A stretch of 64,000 nucleotides of DNA, taken from assembly GCA_017415715.1 (NCBI GenBank), contig JAFQFD010000012.1, positions 20,522-84,521 on the forward strand, written 5' to 3'. A model generated the notes under the pieces. The model did no database searches, was not told the DNA's origin, and saw only the letters and a list, made by a program, of their open reading frames with translations. The stretch comes from Bacteroidales bacterium. Lineage in GTDB: Bacteria > Bacteroidota > Bacteroidia > Bacteroidales > UBA932. Positions 24,528 through 32,934 of this stretch are shown here, piece by piece; positions within the stretch are counted from its first letter, which is position 1, and the number at the start of each line of letters is the position of its first letter. A program made the position numbers and the translations under genes.

Positions 24528-25415
24528 ATGAACAATCTATGCCGGGACATATCAGACTTTCTCGAGAGCGAAGGCTTTGCGAATTCCGTACATGATCTCG
24601 ATGGAGTTCCCGTCATCAGCGCGAAGAGCGCCAGGGGCGACATTCGCAAAATACTGCCCGTCAGCATATTGTCCGGATCTATCCAGGACGCGGAAGCACA
24701 CAGCAATGCACTGGCGGAGTGGATGAAAGGCATCGACGAGAAGTTCATAATCATCACAGAAGACAGATGGAACAGGCAGCAGGAAATGATGAAGGCCAGG
24801 CTGCTCGCCCATCTGGAAAGGTTCACCTCCCTATACGCCCGCAACTGCGAGATCCGGAGGATCGACAAACCGACCGCCGCAGCCTTTCTTCAGGCATGCC
24901 ACAGCTACGGCGACGCCTCATGCAGATACCGATACGGAATGTTTCTGAAAAGGCACACAGGACATCTGGCCCGGAGCGGCGGCCTGCCGCCAGGCACTCT
25001 GGTCGCCGTCGCAGAGTTCTCCAACGCCCGCAGATGGATCAAGGACGGACAGGAGATAAGGTCCTATGAATGGACGCGTTACGCATCGCTCCCCGGAGTC
25101 CGCATCAGCGGAGGCATGGGCAGGATGCTCCATCATTTCATCAAGGAGACAGCTCCGGATGACATCATGAGTTATGCGGACCTGGAATGGTCAGAAGGCA
25201 ATGCTTATGAGCAGCTCGGCTTTGTCGCTGAGGGAGTCAAGGAGCCTGTAACGTTTACTGTTGACGCCCTGTGGAGGAGATGCCCGGTCAGGCCGGGCAT
25301 GACGGGAGTGGCCGGGAAGACCGAGAAGGCCGGGATGGCCGACGGGGCGGAGGTTCGGTATTTCAGGAACTTCGGAAGCCGAAAATACCGTCTCAAACTT
25401 ACCGACTATAAATAA
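24528..25415 (+). CDS. GNAT-like protein of unknown function
   Basis: A 295-residue soluble protein. The frame runs upstream through umuD, so I take the ATG at 24528 (MNNLCRDISDFLESEGF), which follows a perfect -7 box. The N-terminal third has charged helices. The second half is reminiscent of GNAT-like and phage acyltransferase families: a pattern TRYASLPGVRISGGMGRMLHHFI, then MSYADLEWSEGNAYEQLGF near residue 225. That last stretch resembles the (S)YADRRWSxGxLYExLGF motif of phage proteins. Exact substrate unknown. Near the C-terminus (about 25282-25299) the gene contains a palindromic dispersed repeat read as RPGMTG and a Gly/Lys/Ala-rich tail. It is divergent from umuDC, which may tie it to damage response. 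Confidence 0.5.
   Translation: MNNLCRDISDFLESEGFANSVHDLDGVPVISAKSARGDIRKILPVSILSGSIQDAEAHSNALAEWMKGIDEKFIIITEDRWNRQQEMMKARLLAHLERFTSLYARNCEIRRIDKPTAAAFLQACHSYGDASCRYRYGMFLKRHTGHLARSGGLPPGTLVAVAEFSNARRWIKDGQEIRSYEWTRYASLPGVRISGGMGRMLHHFIKETAPDDIMSYADLEWSEGNAYEQLGFVAEGVKEPVTFTVDALWRRCPVRPGMTGVAGKTEKAGMADGAEVRYFRNFGSRKYRLKLTDYK
25281..25299. repeat. Dispersed palindrome read in frame (VRPGMTG)
   Basis: TGCCCGG and CCGGGCA, seven bases each, flank a five-base loop. The sequence is of the kind seen as dispersed repeats near genes in many bacteria. Here it is translated as part of the C-terminus of the GNAT-like protein, followed by low-complexity Gly/Lys/Ala residues. Confidence 0.55.
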
Positions 25416-25422
25416 ATTTTCC

Positions 25423-25430
25423 TATCTTTG
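25423..25430 (+). promoter_or_regulatory. -7 box (TATCTTTG) before purC
   Basis: A perfect TAnnTTTG, 39 bases before the purC ATG. It starts just after the stop of the GNAT-like gene. No TTTG lies at the standard distance upstream. Confidence 0.55.
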
Positions 25431-25469
25431 TGGATTGGGTAATTATGAAATAATTAAACTTAAATACAT

Positions 25470-26414
25470 ATGGAAGCAATTGTAAAGACAGATTTCAGTT
25501 TTCCCGGCCAGACCGGTCACTATGTAGGCAAGGTTCGCGATGTATACAGCATTGGCAATGAATACCTTGTCATGGTCGTATCTGACCGCATTTCAGCATT
25601 TGACGTCGTACTTCCGAAGGGAATTCCTTTCAAGGGACAGGTCCTCAACCAGATCGCCGCCAAGTTCCTTGACGCGACTGCTGACATCCTTCCTAACTGG
25701 AAGATCGCGGTTCCGGACCCTATGGTGACCGTAGGACACAAGTGTGAGCCTTTCAAGGTGGAGATGGTCATCCGCGGATACCTTTCAGGACATGCCTGGA
25801 GAGAGTACAAGGCAGGAAAGCGCACAATCTGCGGTGTGGAGATGCCTGAGGGAATGGTCGAGAACCAGAAGTTCCCTGAGCCTATCATCACTCCTACAAC
25901 CAAGGCTGCAGAAGGCCACGACGAGGACATTTCAAAAGAGGAGATCATCGCCCAGGGCATCGTAAGCAAGGAAGACTACGAGCAGCTCGAGGCATACACC
26001 CGTGCGATCTTCCAGAGAGGAACAGAGATCGCCGCAAAGATGGGACTCATCCTCGTGGACACCAAATATGAGTTCGGAAAGAAAGACGGACAGATCTATC
26101 TCATGGACGAGATCCACACTCCTGACTCATCACGCTATTTCTATGCAGAGGGCTATCAGGAGCGCCTCGCTGCAGGTCAGAAGCAGAAGCAGCTCTCAAA
26201 GGAGTTCGTACGCGAATGGCTCATGGCCAACGGCTTCCAGGGCCAGGAAGGCCAGCAGGTTCCTGAGATGACGGAAGAGATCGTAAACGGCATCACCGAC
26301 CGTTATGTAGAGCTCTACGAAAACATCACAGGAGAACAGTTCGAGAAGGCGGAAGGCACTGATATCAATGCCCGCATCGAAAAGAACGTGACAGACTTCC
26401 TCGCAACACTCTAA
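25470..26414 (+). CDS. purC: SAICAR synthase
   Basis: A 314-residue purine biosynthesis enzyme that joins aspartate to CAIR using ATP. The N-terminal ATP site is visible as [30 protein letters not shown]. The second motif is [14 protein letters not shown] in the form [23 protein letters not shown] near 210 is the diagnostic SAICAR synthase signature. Codon use is biased to the highly expressed set. It is followed 10 bases later by a sialate esterase gene of unrelated function, so a shared transcript is possible but not required. No other purine gene is in the window. Confidence 0.96.
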   Translation: MEAIVKTDFSFPGQTGHYVGKVRDVYSIGNEYLVMVVSDRISAFDVVLPKGIPFKGQVLNQIAAKFLDATADILPNWKIAVPDPMVTVGHKCEPFKVEMVIRGYLSGHAWREYKAGKRTICGVEMPEGMVENQKFPEPIITPTTKAAEGHDEDISKEEIIAQGIVSKEDYEQLEAYTRAIFQRGTEIAAKMGLILVDTKYEFGKKDGQIYLMDEIHTPDSSRYFYAEGYQERLAAGQKQKQLSKEFVREWLMANGFQGQEGQQVPEMTEEIVNGITDRYVELYENITGEQFEKAEGTDINARIEKNVTDFLATL

Positions 26415-26424
26415 TTTCAAAGAA

Positions 26425-27870
26425 ATGAAGCGCCTTATAACATCCATAGCTCTGGCCCTCCTGCTTTGTGCAGCATCGGAGGCGAAGCTCACCGTATCAA
26501 GCATCTTCACAGACAGCATGGTCCTTCAGCAGAACACCGAAGCGGCCATCTGGGGAAAAGCTGATGCAGGCTCACAGATTACAGTAACGACTTCATGGAA
26601 CGGAAAGTCATACCGCGCCAAGACAGATTCTGACGGAAGATGGGAAGTGAAAGTAACGACTCCAGCGGGAAGTTACAAGCCATACAGCGTCACAGTAAAA
26701 GGCAACGGAGGTTCAATCACCCTGAACGACGTTCTCATCGGAGAGGTATGGCTCGCATCAGGACAGAGCAACATGGAGATGCCGATGAGAGGTTTCTACA
26801 ATTCTCCTGTCGAGCATGCGCAGGAATACATCTGCGCGCCTGCCGCAAAGGAAAAGGTGAGAATGTTCCATGTGCATGTAAAGCAGTCTTATGAGCCGCT
26901 TGAAGAGGTTGCGGATTCGAAATGGGTCGGAGCCGAGCCGTCGACCGTACAGTGGATGAGCGCCACAGCATACTTCTTTGCAAACAGACTTAACAGAATG
27001 CTTGACATTCCGGTAGGTATTGTCTCTTGCGCATATGGCGGAGCAAGGATCGAGAGCTGGACTCCGAAGGAGATCCTCGAGACTTATCCGGACGAGGACC
27101 TCAGCCGTGAGACCATAGAGGCGATGACACATTATCATCGTCCATATCTGGCATACAATGCAATGCTCTGTCCGGTAATGGGATACACCATCAAGGGATT
27201 CATCTGGTACCAGGGATGCTCGAATGTCGGAAAGCACGAGCAGTTCTGCGAGAGGATGAGCAACATGGTCAACCATTGGAGAGAGTGCTGGGATGACACT
27301 GAGGCAAAGCTGCCGTTCTACATGGTGGAGATCGCGCCGTACAGATACAAGCCTCAGACCGAGACCAGCTACGCCGCTCTGCTTCGTCAGGCTCAGCACG
27401 AGGCGGCCCGTCAGATCCCGAACAGCGCCATCGTCGTGACCAATGACCTCGTTGAAAGCTTCGAGCAGGACAATATCCATCCGATGAAGAAGCTCGAGGT
27501 CGGAGACAGACTTGCAAGACTCGCCCTCAACAGAGACTATGGAATGCACGCAGTTGCATGCTACAGCCCTGAAGCGACCTCATGCAGGCTTGGAGAAAGA
27601 CCTAACGAACTCGTTGTATATCTTTCACACAGCGAAAACGGACTCAACAGATGGATGGAAATCGAAGGTCTTGAGGTAGCAGGCAGCGAAGGCATATTCT
27701 ACCCTGTGACATATGCCTACTTCGTATGGGGAGAGAATGCACTGCTCGTGAGATCGGAATTCGTTCCGGACCCTTGCCAGGTACGCTATGGCTGGGGAGA
27801 CTTCAAGCCGGGCAACCTCAAGAACTGCGAAGGCATGCCGGTATCACCATTCTGGCTAAAGGTTGAATAA
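26425..27870 (+). CDS. Sialate O-acetylesterase
   Basis: A 481-residue secreted SGNH hydrolase, with a signal peptide of about 20 residues (MKRLITSIALALLLCAASEA). An Ig-like beta domain (30-100) precedes the SGNH domain, in which the nucleophile Ser is S115 of SGQSNMEMP. The catalytic Asp/His are in DNIHPMKK near 352. The typical family block GEVWLASGQSN and the GGARIESW motif are both present. It removes acetyl groups from sialic acids so that sialidases can act on them. No sialidase is seen in this window. The final base overlaps the ATG of the next gene, a secreted nuclease. Confidence 0.9.
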   Translation: MKRLITSIALALLLCAASEAKLTVSSIFTDSMVLQQNTEAAIWGKADAGSQITVTTSWNGKSYRAKTDSDGRWEVKVTTPAGSYKPYSVTVKGNGGSITLNDVLIGEVWLASGQSNMEMPMRGFYNSPVEHAQEYICAPAAKEKVRMFHVHVKQSYEPLEEVADSKWVGAEPSTVQWMSATAYFFANRLNRMLDIPVGIVSCAYGGARIESWTPKEILETYPDEDLSRETIEAMTHYHRPYLAYNAMLCPVMGYTIKGFIWYQGCSNVGKHEQFCERMSNMVNHWRECWDDTEAKLPFYMVEIAPYRYKPQTETSYAALLRQAQHEAARQIPNSAIVVTNDLVESFEQDNIHPMKKLEVGDRLARLALNRDYGMHAVACYSPEATSCRLGERPNELVVYLSHSENGLNRWMEIEGLEVAGSEGIFYPVTYAYFVWGENALLVRSEFVPDPCQVRYGWGDFKPGNLKNCEGMPVSPFWLKVE

Positions 27871-29495
27871 TGACCAAGAAAATCACATCACTTCTTGTAT
27901 TGTTCCTCATGCTCACAGCATGTGGACCGGACAGTCCTGTGATTCAGGACCCGGACACAGACGGCACGGAACAGGGTCCTGTAAATCCAGGACCGGAGGA
28001 CCCAGATCCTGAGACGCCAGGACCGGAGGATCCTGAAGCACAGTCTGCGTTCTATGTTGAGGTGGCAGAGTCGCTTTCAGACTGGAGCGGAGATTACCTC
28101 ATCACATATTCGACAAGCGGTTCCATCCTCGTGTTTGACAGCTGGAACGGAGATACTGCCGGAGGTTCCGAGAATGACATCCATGCTTCTCTCACGGCAG
28201 ATGGCATCCCTGCTGAGAACGGAGACCCATATAAGGCGGTAGTCACAAAATCCGGCAGCGCATATACAGTCTATGTGACCGGGATCGGATATATCGGACT
28301 TGAGAGCAGCAAAAATGCCCTCAACAAAGCTTCCGGCATACCTTCCGGATCGGAAGACAATTACCTCTGGACATTCTCATACAAAGATGGAGGAAGTGTC
28401 TGGATGCGAAATGTCGCATACGACGGCAGGAGACTCCAATGGAATGCCGACGCAGAGATGTTCAGATGCTATACAGGAGGGCAGAAAGATCTTACATTCT
28501 ATCGCAGAAGCACATCAGCAGGCAGCATTCCTGATCCGGACAAGCCGGACACTCCGGATCCGACTCCGGATCCGACTCCGGACCCTACGCCCGACCCTGA
28601 TCCGACACCTGATCCTGGAGACGACGAGGATATTCCAGAGCCTGTCCCAGGAGCCAGCGGTCTGTATGGATGGTATGAGCTTCCTCAGATAAATTATTCG
28701 AAATCAGGTTCATACCTGATCGACAGCAACAATAAGGACCTATATTACGCACACCACATGTGCGCAGGTAACGAGAAGGGTCCTGGCGGAAAGAAGGCCA
28801 GGAACTATACAGTATGCTACAGCGCAGAGCACCACTGCCCTGTCTGGGTTGCCGCACCAAGACACAAGATGTATCAGAGCGGTGCAAGCAGGACCGATGC
28901 ATACGGCAAAGACCCGAGCATTCCTTCTGACATACAGTACAATTCAAAGAGCACAGGCGGCGGCTGCAACAAGGGACATATGCTCGGTTCGGCTGAGCGT
29001 CTCTCCACCACTGCTACAAACAAGCAGGTGTTCTATTATACCAACATAGCGCCTCAGTACTCGAACTCCTTCAATACCGGTGGCGGAGGATGGAACACCC
29101 TTGAAGACTGGGTGGACAAGCAGGTGTGTTCTGACACGCTGTATGTAGTGATCGGAACATATTTCGAGACATACACTGATAAACGAGGTTACACAGACTC
29201 TCCGAAAACCATTTCATTCGGAGGCAGGAGCGACGTGACACGCCCGTCCATGTTCTACTACATACTGATGAGGACAAAGAGCGGAAGCAGCGGCAAGCCT
29301 CTGTCTCAGTGCAAGTCATCTGAGATCAAGTGCGCGGCATTCGTCAGAAGTCATGCCACACCAAAAGGCGTTGCTGTCAGTGCCAAAGACCTCATGTCAG
29401 TGAGCGACCTCGAGAAGCTTACGGGATTCACATACTTCCCTAACGTGCCGCAGGCGCCAAAAGATACGTACTCAGCATCAGACTGGGGTCTATGA
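27870..29495 (+). CDS. DNA/RNA non-specific endonuclease lipoprotein with Pro/Asp linkers
   Basis: A 541-residue lipoprotein (lipobox LTACGPD near residue 19). A Pro/Glu/Asp-rich linker leads to a 150-residue domain of beta-strands (WSGDYLITYSTSGSILVF), with no family I can name. A second linker of PDPT repeats leads to the nuclease. The active site is NKGHMLGSAERL near residue 370, which corresponds to the DRGH signature, followed by YYTNIAPQYSNSFN. The His and the Mg2+-binding Asn are kept. The first residue of DRGH is Asn, which may affect activity. The start overlaps the esterase stop by one base. A second nuclease paralogue follows, and the two probably digest nucleic acid outside the cell. 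Confidence 0.88.
   Translation: MTKKITSLLVLFLMLTACGPDSPVIQDPDTDGTEQGPVNPGPEDPDPETPGPEDPEAQSAFYVEVAESLSDWSGDYLITYSTSGSILVFDSWNGDTAGGSENDIHASLTADGIPAENGDPYKAVVTKSGSAYTVYVTGIGYIGLESSKNALNKASGIPSGSEDNYLWTFSYKDGGSVWMRNVAYDGRRLQWNADAEMFRCYTGGQKDLTFYRRSTSAGSIPDPDKPDTPDPTPDPTPDPTPDPDPTPDPGDDEDIPEPVPGASGLYGWYELPQINYSKSGSYLIDSNNKDLYYAHHMCAGNEKGPGGKKARNYTVCYSAEHHCPVWVAAPRHKMYQSGASRTDAYGKDPSIPSDIQYNSKSTGGGCNKGHMLGSAERLSTTATNKQVFYYTNIAPQYSNSFNTGGGGWNTLEDWVDKQVCSDTLYVVIGTYFETYTDKRGYTDSPKTISFGGRSDVTRPSMFYYILMRTKSGSSGKPLSQCKSSEIKCAAFVRSHATPKGVAVSAKDLMSVSDLEKLTGFTYFPNVPQAPKDTYSASDWGL
28531..28620 (+). repeat. Tandem Pro-Asp linker repeats
   Basis: A near-12-bp direct repeat (ctccggatccga) that encodes PDPT units. 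It forms the flexible linker between the beta domain and nuclease domain of the secreted endonuclease. Copy number in such linkers often varies between strains. Confidence 0.7.
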
Positions 29496-29505
29496 CCCAT
29501 CGATC

Positions 29506-30417
29506 ATGCGTAGAACGCTCTTCATATCAGTCCTCATAGTTCTGACAGGCATCACTTGTCTGGCACAAAGGCACCCGTCTGGCTATCTCAAATGCTTTGA
29601 GATGCCGGACATCGACGTGTCAGAAAATACGAGGAAAGGTACTGTAAAAGAAATATACGGCACATCAAACGCACTCACATACGACATTTCCACAACTCAA
29701 AGGATGGTGATTCATACTTTTGCCGACCGTGGAAAGGTTCAAAGGAACTATTCCTTCCTTTATGACTACACAAAGCGCTGTCCGCTGTGGGTCGCATACC
29801 CGATGAACAAAGGATTCTGCAGCAGCGAGGGCAGCAGGACAAATGCATGGTGCGCAGACCCGGCGGTAAATGAGAACAGACAGCCGGCTCTGTACAAATC
29901 ATACTGCTCAGAAGGGAAGCCATACAACAGGGGGCACCTGCTGTCCTCACATGCAAGGACCGGAAACACAGTCGCAAACCAGCAGACATTCTACTTCACC
30001 AACATGGTTCCGCAGCTCAGCTCCACATTCAACTGCGGAGGCAGCTGCTGGAACGCACTGGAAGAAGCCGAAGTAGCAGCAACCCCTTATGGCAGAGACA
30101 CCTTATATGTAGTGACAGGATGCATCTTTGAAGACGGGCACAAGTCTGTCAGGAACAGGAACGACGGCATTGACTGCGCTGTCCCGGACAGTTTCTTCAA
30201 ATGCTACATGAAATGCTCTTTTGACTCATCGGGAACGGTGACAAGTGCGAAAGCAATAGGCTACATAATACCGCACAACGCCCCAAAGAACACATACTAT
30301 TCCCTATATGCAGCAAGCATTGACAAGATCGAGTCCATCACAGGATGGGATTTCTTCGCCAATGTTCCTGAAGCCATACAGGAAAAAGCTGAAGCCACAA
30401 TGACAAAAATACTATAA
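29506..30417 (+). CDS. Secreted DNA/RNA non-specific endonuclease
   Basis: A 303-residue exported nuclease without the linkers of its neighbour. The signal peptide (MRRTLFISVLIVLTGITCLAQ) has TCLAQ at its end, so a standard cleavage is more likely than lipidation. The active site NRGHLLSSHAR near residue 144 and FYFTNMVPQLSSTFN give the NUC signature. It resembles the C-terminal domain of the preceding gene along the whole length, so it is a tandem paralogue. The gap is 10 bases. Four or more Cys (CGGSCWN, DCAVP, CYMKC) suggest disulfides, as expected in an extracellular enzyme. Confidence 0.9.
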   Translation: MRRTLFISVLIVLTGITCLAQRHPSGYLKCFEMPDIDVSENTRKGTVKEIYGTSNALTYDISTTQRMVIHTFADRGKVQRNYSFLYDYTKRCPLWVAYPMNKGFCSSEGSRTNAWCADPAVNENRQPALYKSYCSEGKPYNRGHLLSSHARTGNTVANQQTFYFTNMVPQLSSTFNCGGSCWNALEEAEVAATPYGRDTLYVVTGCIFEDGHKSVRNRNDGIDCAVPDSFFKCYMKCSFDSSGTVTSAKAIGYIIPHNAPKNTYYSLYAASIDKIESITGWDFFANVPEAIQEKAEATMTKIL

Positions 30418-30422
30418 TCAAT

Positions 30423-30998
30423 ATGAAAGGCACATACATATTCCTTGCTGACGGTTTCGAGATTTCAGAAGCCCTCACTACTGTCAACATGCTCCGCAGA
30501 GGCGGAATAAACGTAAAGACCGTATCCATATATGACGACAGGATCGTGACAAGTTCAAACCGCATCCCGGTCGTAGCCGACATGGCATTCGGAGAGTTCA
30601 GGGCATCGACATCCTTCGGTCCTTGCCTGCCGTCAGACGTGATGATCTTCCCTGGAGGAATGCCAGGCTCCGCAAACCTCGCTGCATTCAAGAAGCTCAT
30701 GGACATCATGGTGCAGCACTATGAGGAAGGTGGCACAGTGGCAGCCATCTGCGCTGCTCCAAGCGTAGTCCTCACCCTGCTTCCTTCAATCGAGGGCAAG
30801 AAGATGACATGCTACGACGGATTTGAAGAGGCGTTGGGAGCCAAAGGCGCCGTTTACGTCAAGGAAGGCGTCGTGGTTGACGGCAACATGATCACAGGCC
30901 GCGGACCGGGCTGGGCGCAGGAGTTCGGACTCACTATCCTCGCCCATGTCAAGGGTCAGGAAGTGGCTGAGAAGGTAAAGGCAGGCCTGATGCTATAA
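30423..30998 (+). CDS. DJ-1/PfpI-family protein
   Basis: A 191-residue alpha/beta protein. The nucleophile elbow is AAICAAPSVV (C110) and the conserved Glu is in GFEISEAL (E16). This matches the DJ-1 group of the DJ-1/PfpI superfamily, many members of which act on carbonyls such as methylglyoxal or protect against oxidation. MIFPGGMPGSANL before the Cys and ITGRGPGWAQEFGL near the end are typical. It starts five bases after the nuclease stop and is followed by an SDR and a VOC gene. That trio could form a carbonyl-stress unit, but the evidence is context only. Confidence 0.9.
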   Translation: MKGTYIFLADGFEISEALTTVNMLRRGGINVKTVSIYDDRIVTSSNRIPVVADMAFGEFRASTSFGPCLPSDVMIFPGGMPGSANLAAFKKLMDIMVQHYEEGGTVAAICAAPSVVLTLLPSIEGKKMTCYDGFEEALGAKGAVYVKEGVVVDGNMITGRGPGWAQEFGLTILAHVKGQEVAEKVKAGLML

Positions 30999-31025
30999 CA
31001 AGACAAAGTACTAAAACCATATATT

Positions 31026-31814
31026 ATGTTGGAATTCAAGAACAAGACCGTCCTGATCACGGGCGGCGGAAGTGGCATCGGAGAGGCACTCGCATATCAG
31101 TATGCCGCAAAGGGAGCCAACGTCATCCTCACAGGAAGGCGCTTGGAAACCCTTGAGAAGGTGCAGAAGAAGTGCATCGAAATGGGAGTCAAGTCATGGT
31201 GCAAGACCGTGGATGTAGAGAAGCCGGAGTCGATTGACGAGCTCGTGGCATGGGTGCATGCGGAAGGTCACCTCATCGACTTCCTCCTCCTGAACGCAGG
31301 CATCTCACAGAGAGCCCTCACACTCGAGACGGACATCAGCGTGGACCGCAGACTCATGGAGGTCAATTATTTCGGAGGAATATATCTGGTGAAATGTCTC
31401 AAGGACATGTTCATAGAAAGAGGTGTACACATTGCTGTCGTTTCATCAGTGTCGGGAGTGTTCGGTTTCCCTGTACGCTCAGCATACTGCGCGTCGAAGC
31501 ATGCAATCCACGGATTCTATGAGACCATAGCCCTCGAATATCCCCAGATCAAGACCACCATCCTCATACCTGGACGCATTCACACTGACGTGTCAAAGAA
31601 CGCCTTGGACGGAAGCGGAAAGGCGACTGGCATCATGGATCCGGGTCAGGCAAACGGCTACGATGTGAACAAGTGCGCAAAGATTGCGATCAAGGCCATC
31701 GCGCGCTGCAAGCACGAGAAGGTGATAGGAGGATTTGACACCATCATGGTGCCGTTCTACAGATATATCACCCCTCTCTTCCGCCTTATCGCAAGAAATG
31801 TTTCAGCTAGGTAA
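31026..31814 (+). CDS. Short-chain dehydrogenase/reductase
   Basis: A 262-residue SDR oxidoreductase. The cofactor motif is TGGGSGIGEA (residues 12-21), LLNAGIS gives the NAG motif, the catalytic Ser is in VSSVSG, and the catalytic Tyr-Lys is in SAYCASKHA near 155-159. This is the classical SDR length. TGRR after the second strand (residue about 38) favours NADP(H). C-terminal residues are hydrophobic (VPFYRYITPLFRLIA), which may anchor it to the membrane as in the DHRS7-like group. The substrate cannot be told from the sequence. It lies between the DJ-1 and VOC genes. Confidence 0.9.
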   Translation: MLEFKNKTVLITGGGSGIGEALAYQYAAKGANVILTGRRLETLEKVQKKCIEMGVKSWCKTVDVEKPESIDELVAWVHAEGHLIDFLLLNAGISQRALTLETDISVDRRLMEVNYFGGIYLVKCLKDMFIERGVHIAVVSSVSGVFGFPVRSAYCASKHAIHGFYETIALEYPQIKTTILIPGRIHTDVSKNALDGSGKATGIMDPGQANGYDVNKCAKIAIKAIARCKHEKVIGGFDTIMVPFYRYITPLFRLIARNVSAR

Positions 31815-31824
31815 TCTTATTGAT

Positions 31825-32898
31825 ATGGAAAAAAGAAAAGTGATCTGCGGAGTGCAGCAGGTCGGAATCGGAGTAAGAAACGTTGAAGAGTCCTGGGCTT
31901 GGTACAAGGACGTATTCGGATTTGATATAAAGCTGTTTGGCGACGTAGGCGTTGCGGAGAGGATGCTGCCATATACAGGCGGCAAGCCTCAGCCAAGATA
32001 CGCCATCCTCGTGCTCAATCTTCGCGGAGGCGGCGGATTCGAGGTGTGGGAGCCGCGCGAGCGCGAGCTCAACTACATCCAGTTCACCCCCGAGTTCGGT
32101 GATTATGGAATATTCTGCTGCAAGGTGAAGTCACGCGATGTGCGCGCGGCATACGAGGATATGAAGAAGAAGGGTGTAAACATCCTTACAACTCCACAGG
32201 CAAACCCTGCAGGAAAGGAACATTTCTTCGTCCTGGACCCATGGGACAACCTTTTCGATATCGAGACAGACGACTATTGCTTCTACAATGAGGACAAGAA
32301 CACAGGAGGAAACAATGGAGCCATCCTCGGAGTTTCTGACATGGACAAGTCCATCAAGTTCTACGGAGGCATCATGGATTATGACAAGGTCGAATATGAC
32401 GTGACTGAAGTATTCGAAGACCTCAAAGGTGTCCCTGGCGGACAGTACAAGCTACGCAGGGTGATGCTCACACGCTCGAAGCCGATAGAAGGCCCGCTCA
32501 GCCAGGTGATGGGAACATCACATATCGAGCTGGTTCAGAGAATTGAAGAAGAAGGAGTCCCTGCGCCTCGCAAGCTCTATGAAGGACGTCTGTGGGGAGA
32601 CCCTGGATTCATCCACCTCTGCTTTGACGTCAGGAACATGGAGGAGATCCGCAAGGCCGCAGCAGGATTCGGACACGAATTCGTATGCGACGGCGGACGC
32701 GACTTCAAGATGGGCGAGGCTAACGGACACTTCACATACATCGAAGATCCGGACGGAACACTCATCGAGTTCGTGGAGACTTTCAAGATTCCGATCCTCA
32801 AGAAATTCGGCATCTACCTGCATCTCGAGAACAGAGACGACCTCAAGCCACTCCCTGCATGGATCCTCAAATGCCTGAGATTCATGAAGAGCAAGTAA
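31825..32898 (+). CDS. Double-VOC-domain glyoxalase-like protein
   Basis: A 357-residue protein made of two vicinal-oxygen-chelate units. The first starts at VQQVGIGVRNVEESWAWYKDVFGF. The second starts at AILGVSDMDKSIKFYGGIMDY. Each has the strand-helix pattern and His/Glu candidates for metal (FFVLDPWDNLFDIE and FTYIEDPDGTLIEF). The frame opens at 31735 within the SDR gene, but the ATG at 31825 (MEKRKVICGV) is the likely start, 10 bases after the SDR stop. VOC proteins include glyoxalases and ring-cleaving dioxygenases, and the sequence does not decide which. A terminator follows within 10 bases of the stop. Confidence 0.85.
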   Translation: MEKRKVICGVQQVGIGVRNVEESWAWYKDVFGFDIKLFGDVGVAERMLPYTGGKPQPRYAILVLNLRGGGGFEVWEPRERELNYIQFTPEFGDYGIFCCKVKSRDVRAAYEDMKKKGVNILTTPQANPAGKEHFFVLDPWDNLFDIETDDYCFYNEDKNTGGNNGAILGVSDMDKSIKFYGGIMDYDKVEYDVTEVFEDLKGVPGGQYKLRRVMLTRSKPIEGPLSQVMGTSHIELVQRIEEEGVPAPRKLYEGRLWGDPGFIHLCFDVRNMEEIRKAAAGFGHEFVCDGGRDFKMGEANGHFTYIEDPDGTLIEFVETFKIPILKKFGIYLHLENRDDLKPLPAWILKCLRFMKSK

Positions 32899-32902
32899 CA
32901 TG

Positions 32903-32932
32903 AAAAGACCTTCCGCGGCGGAAGGTCTTTTT
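32903..32932. terminator. Bidirectional terminator
   Basis: The 11-13-bp inverted repeat AAAGACCTTCC ... GGAAGGTCTTT is preceded by A and followed by T runs, so it works on both strands. It ends the DJ-1/SDR/VOC transcript and the macro-TIR operon. Confidence 0.9.
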
Positions 32933-32934
32933 CG

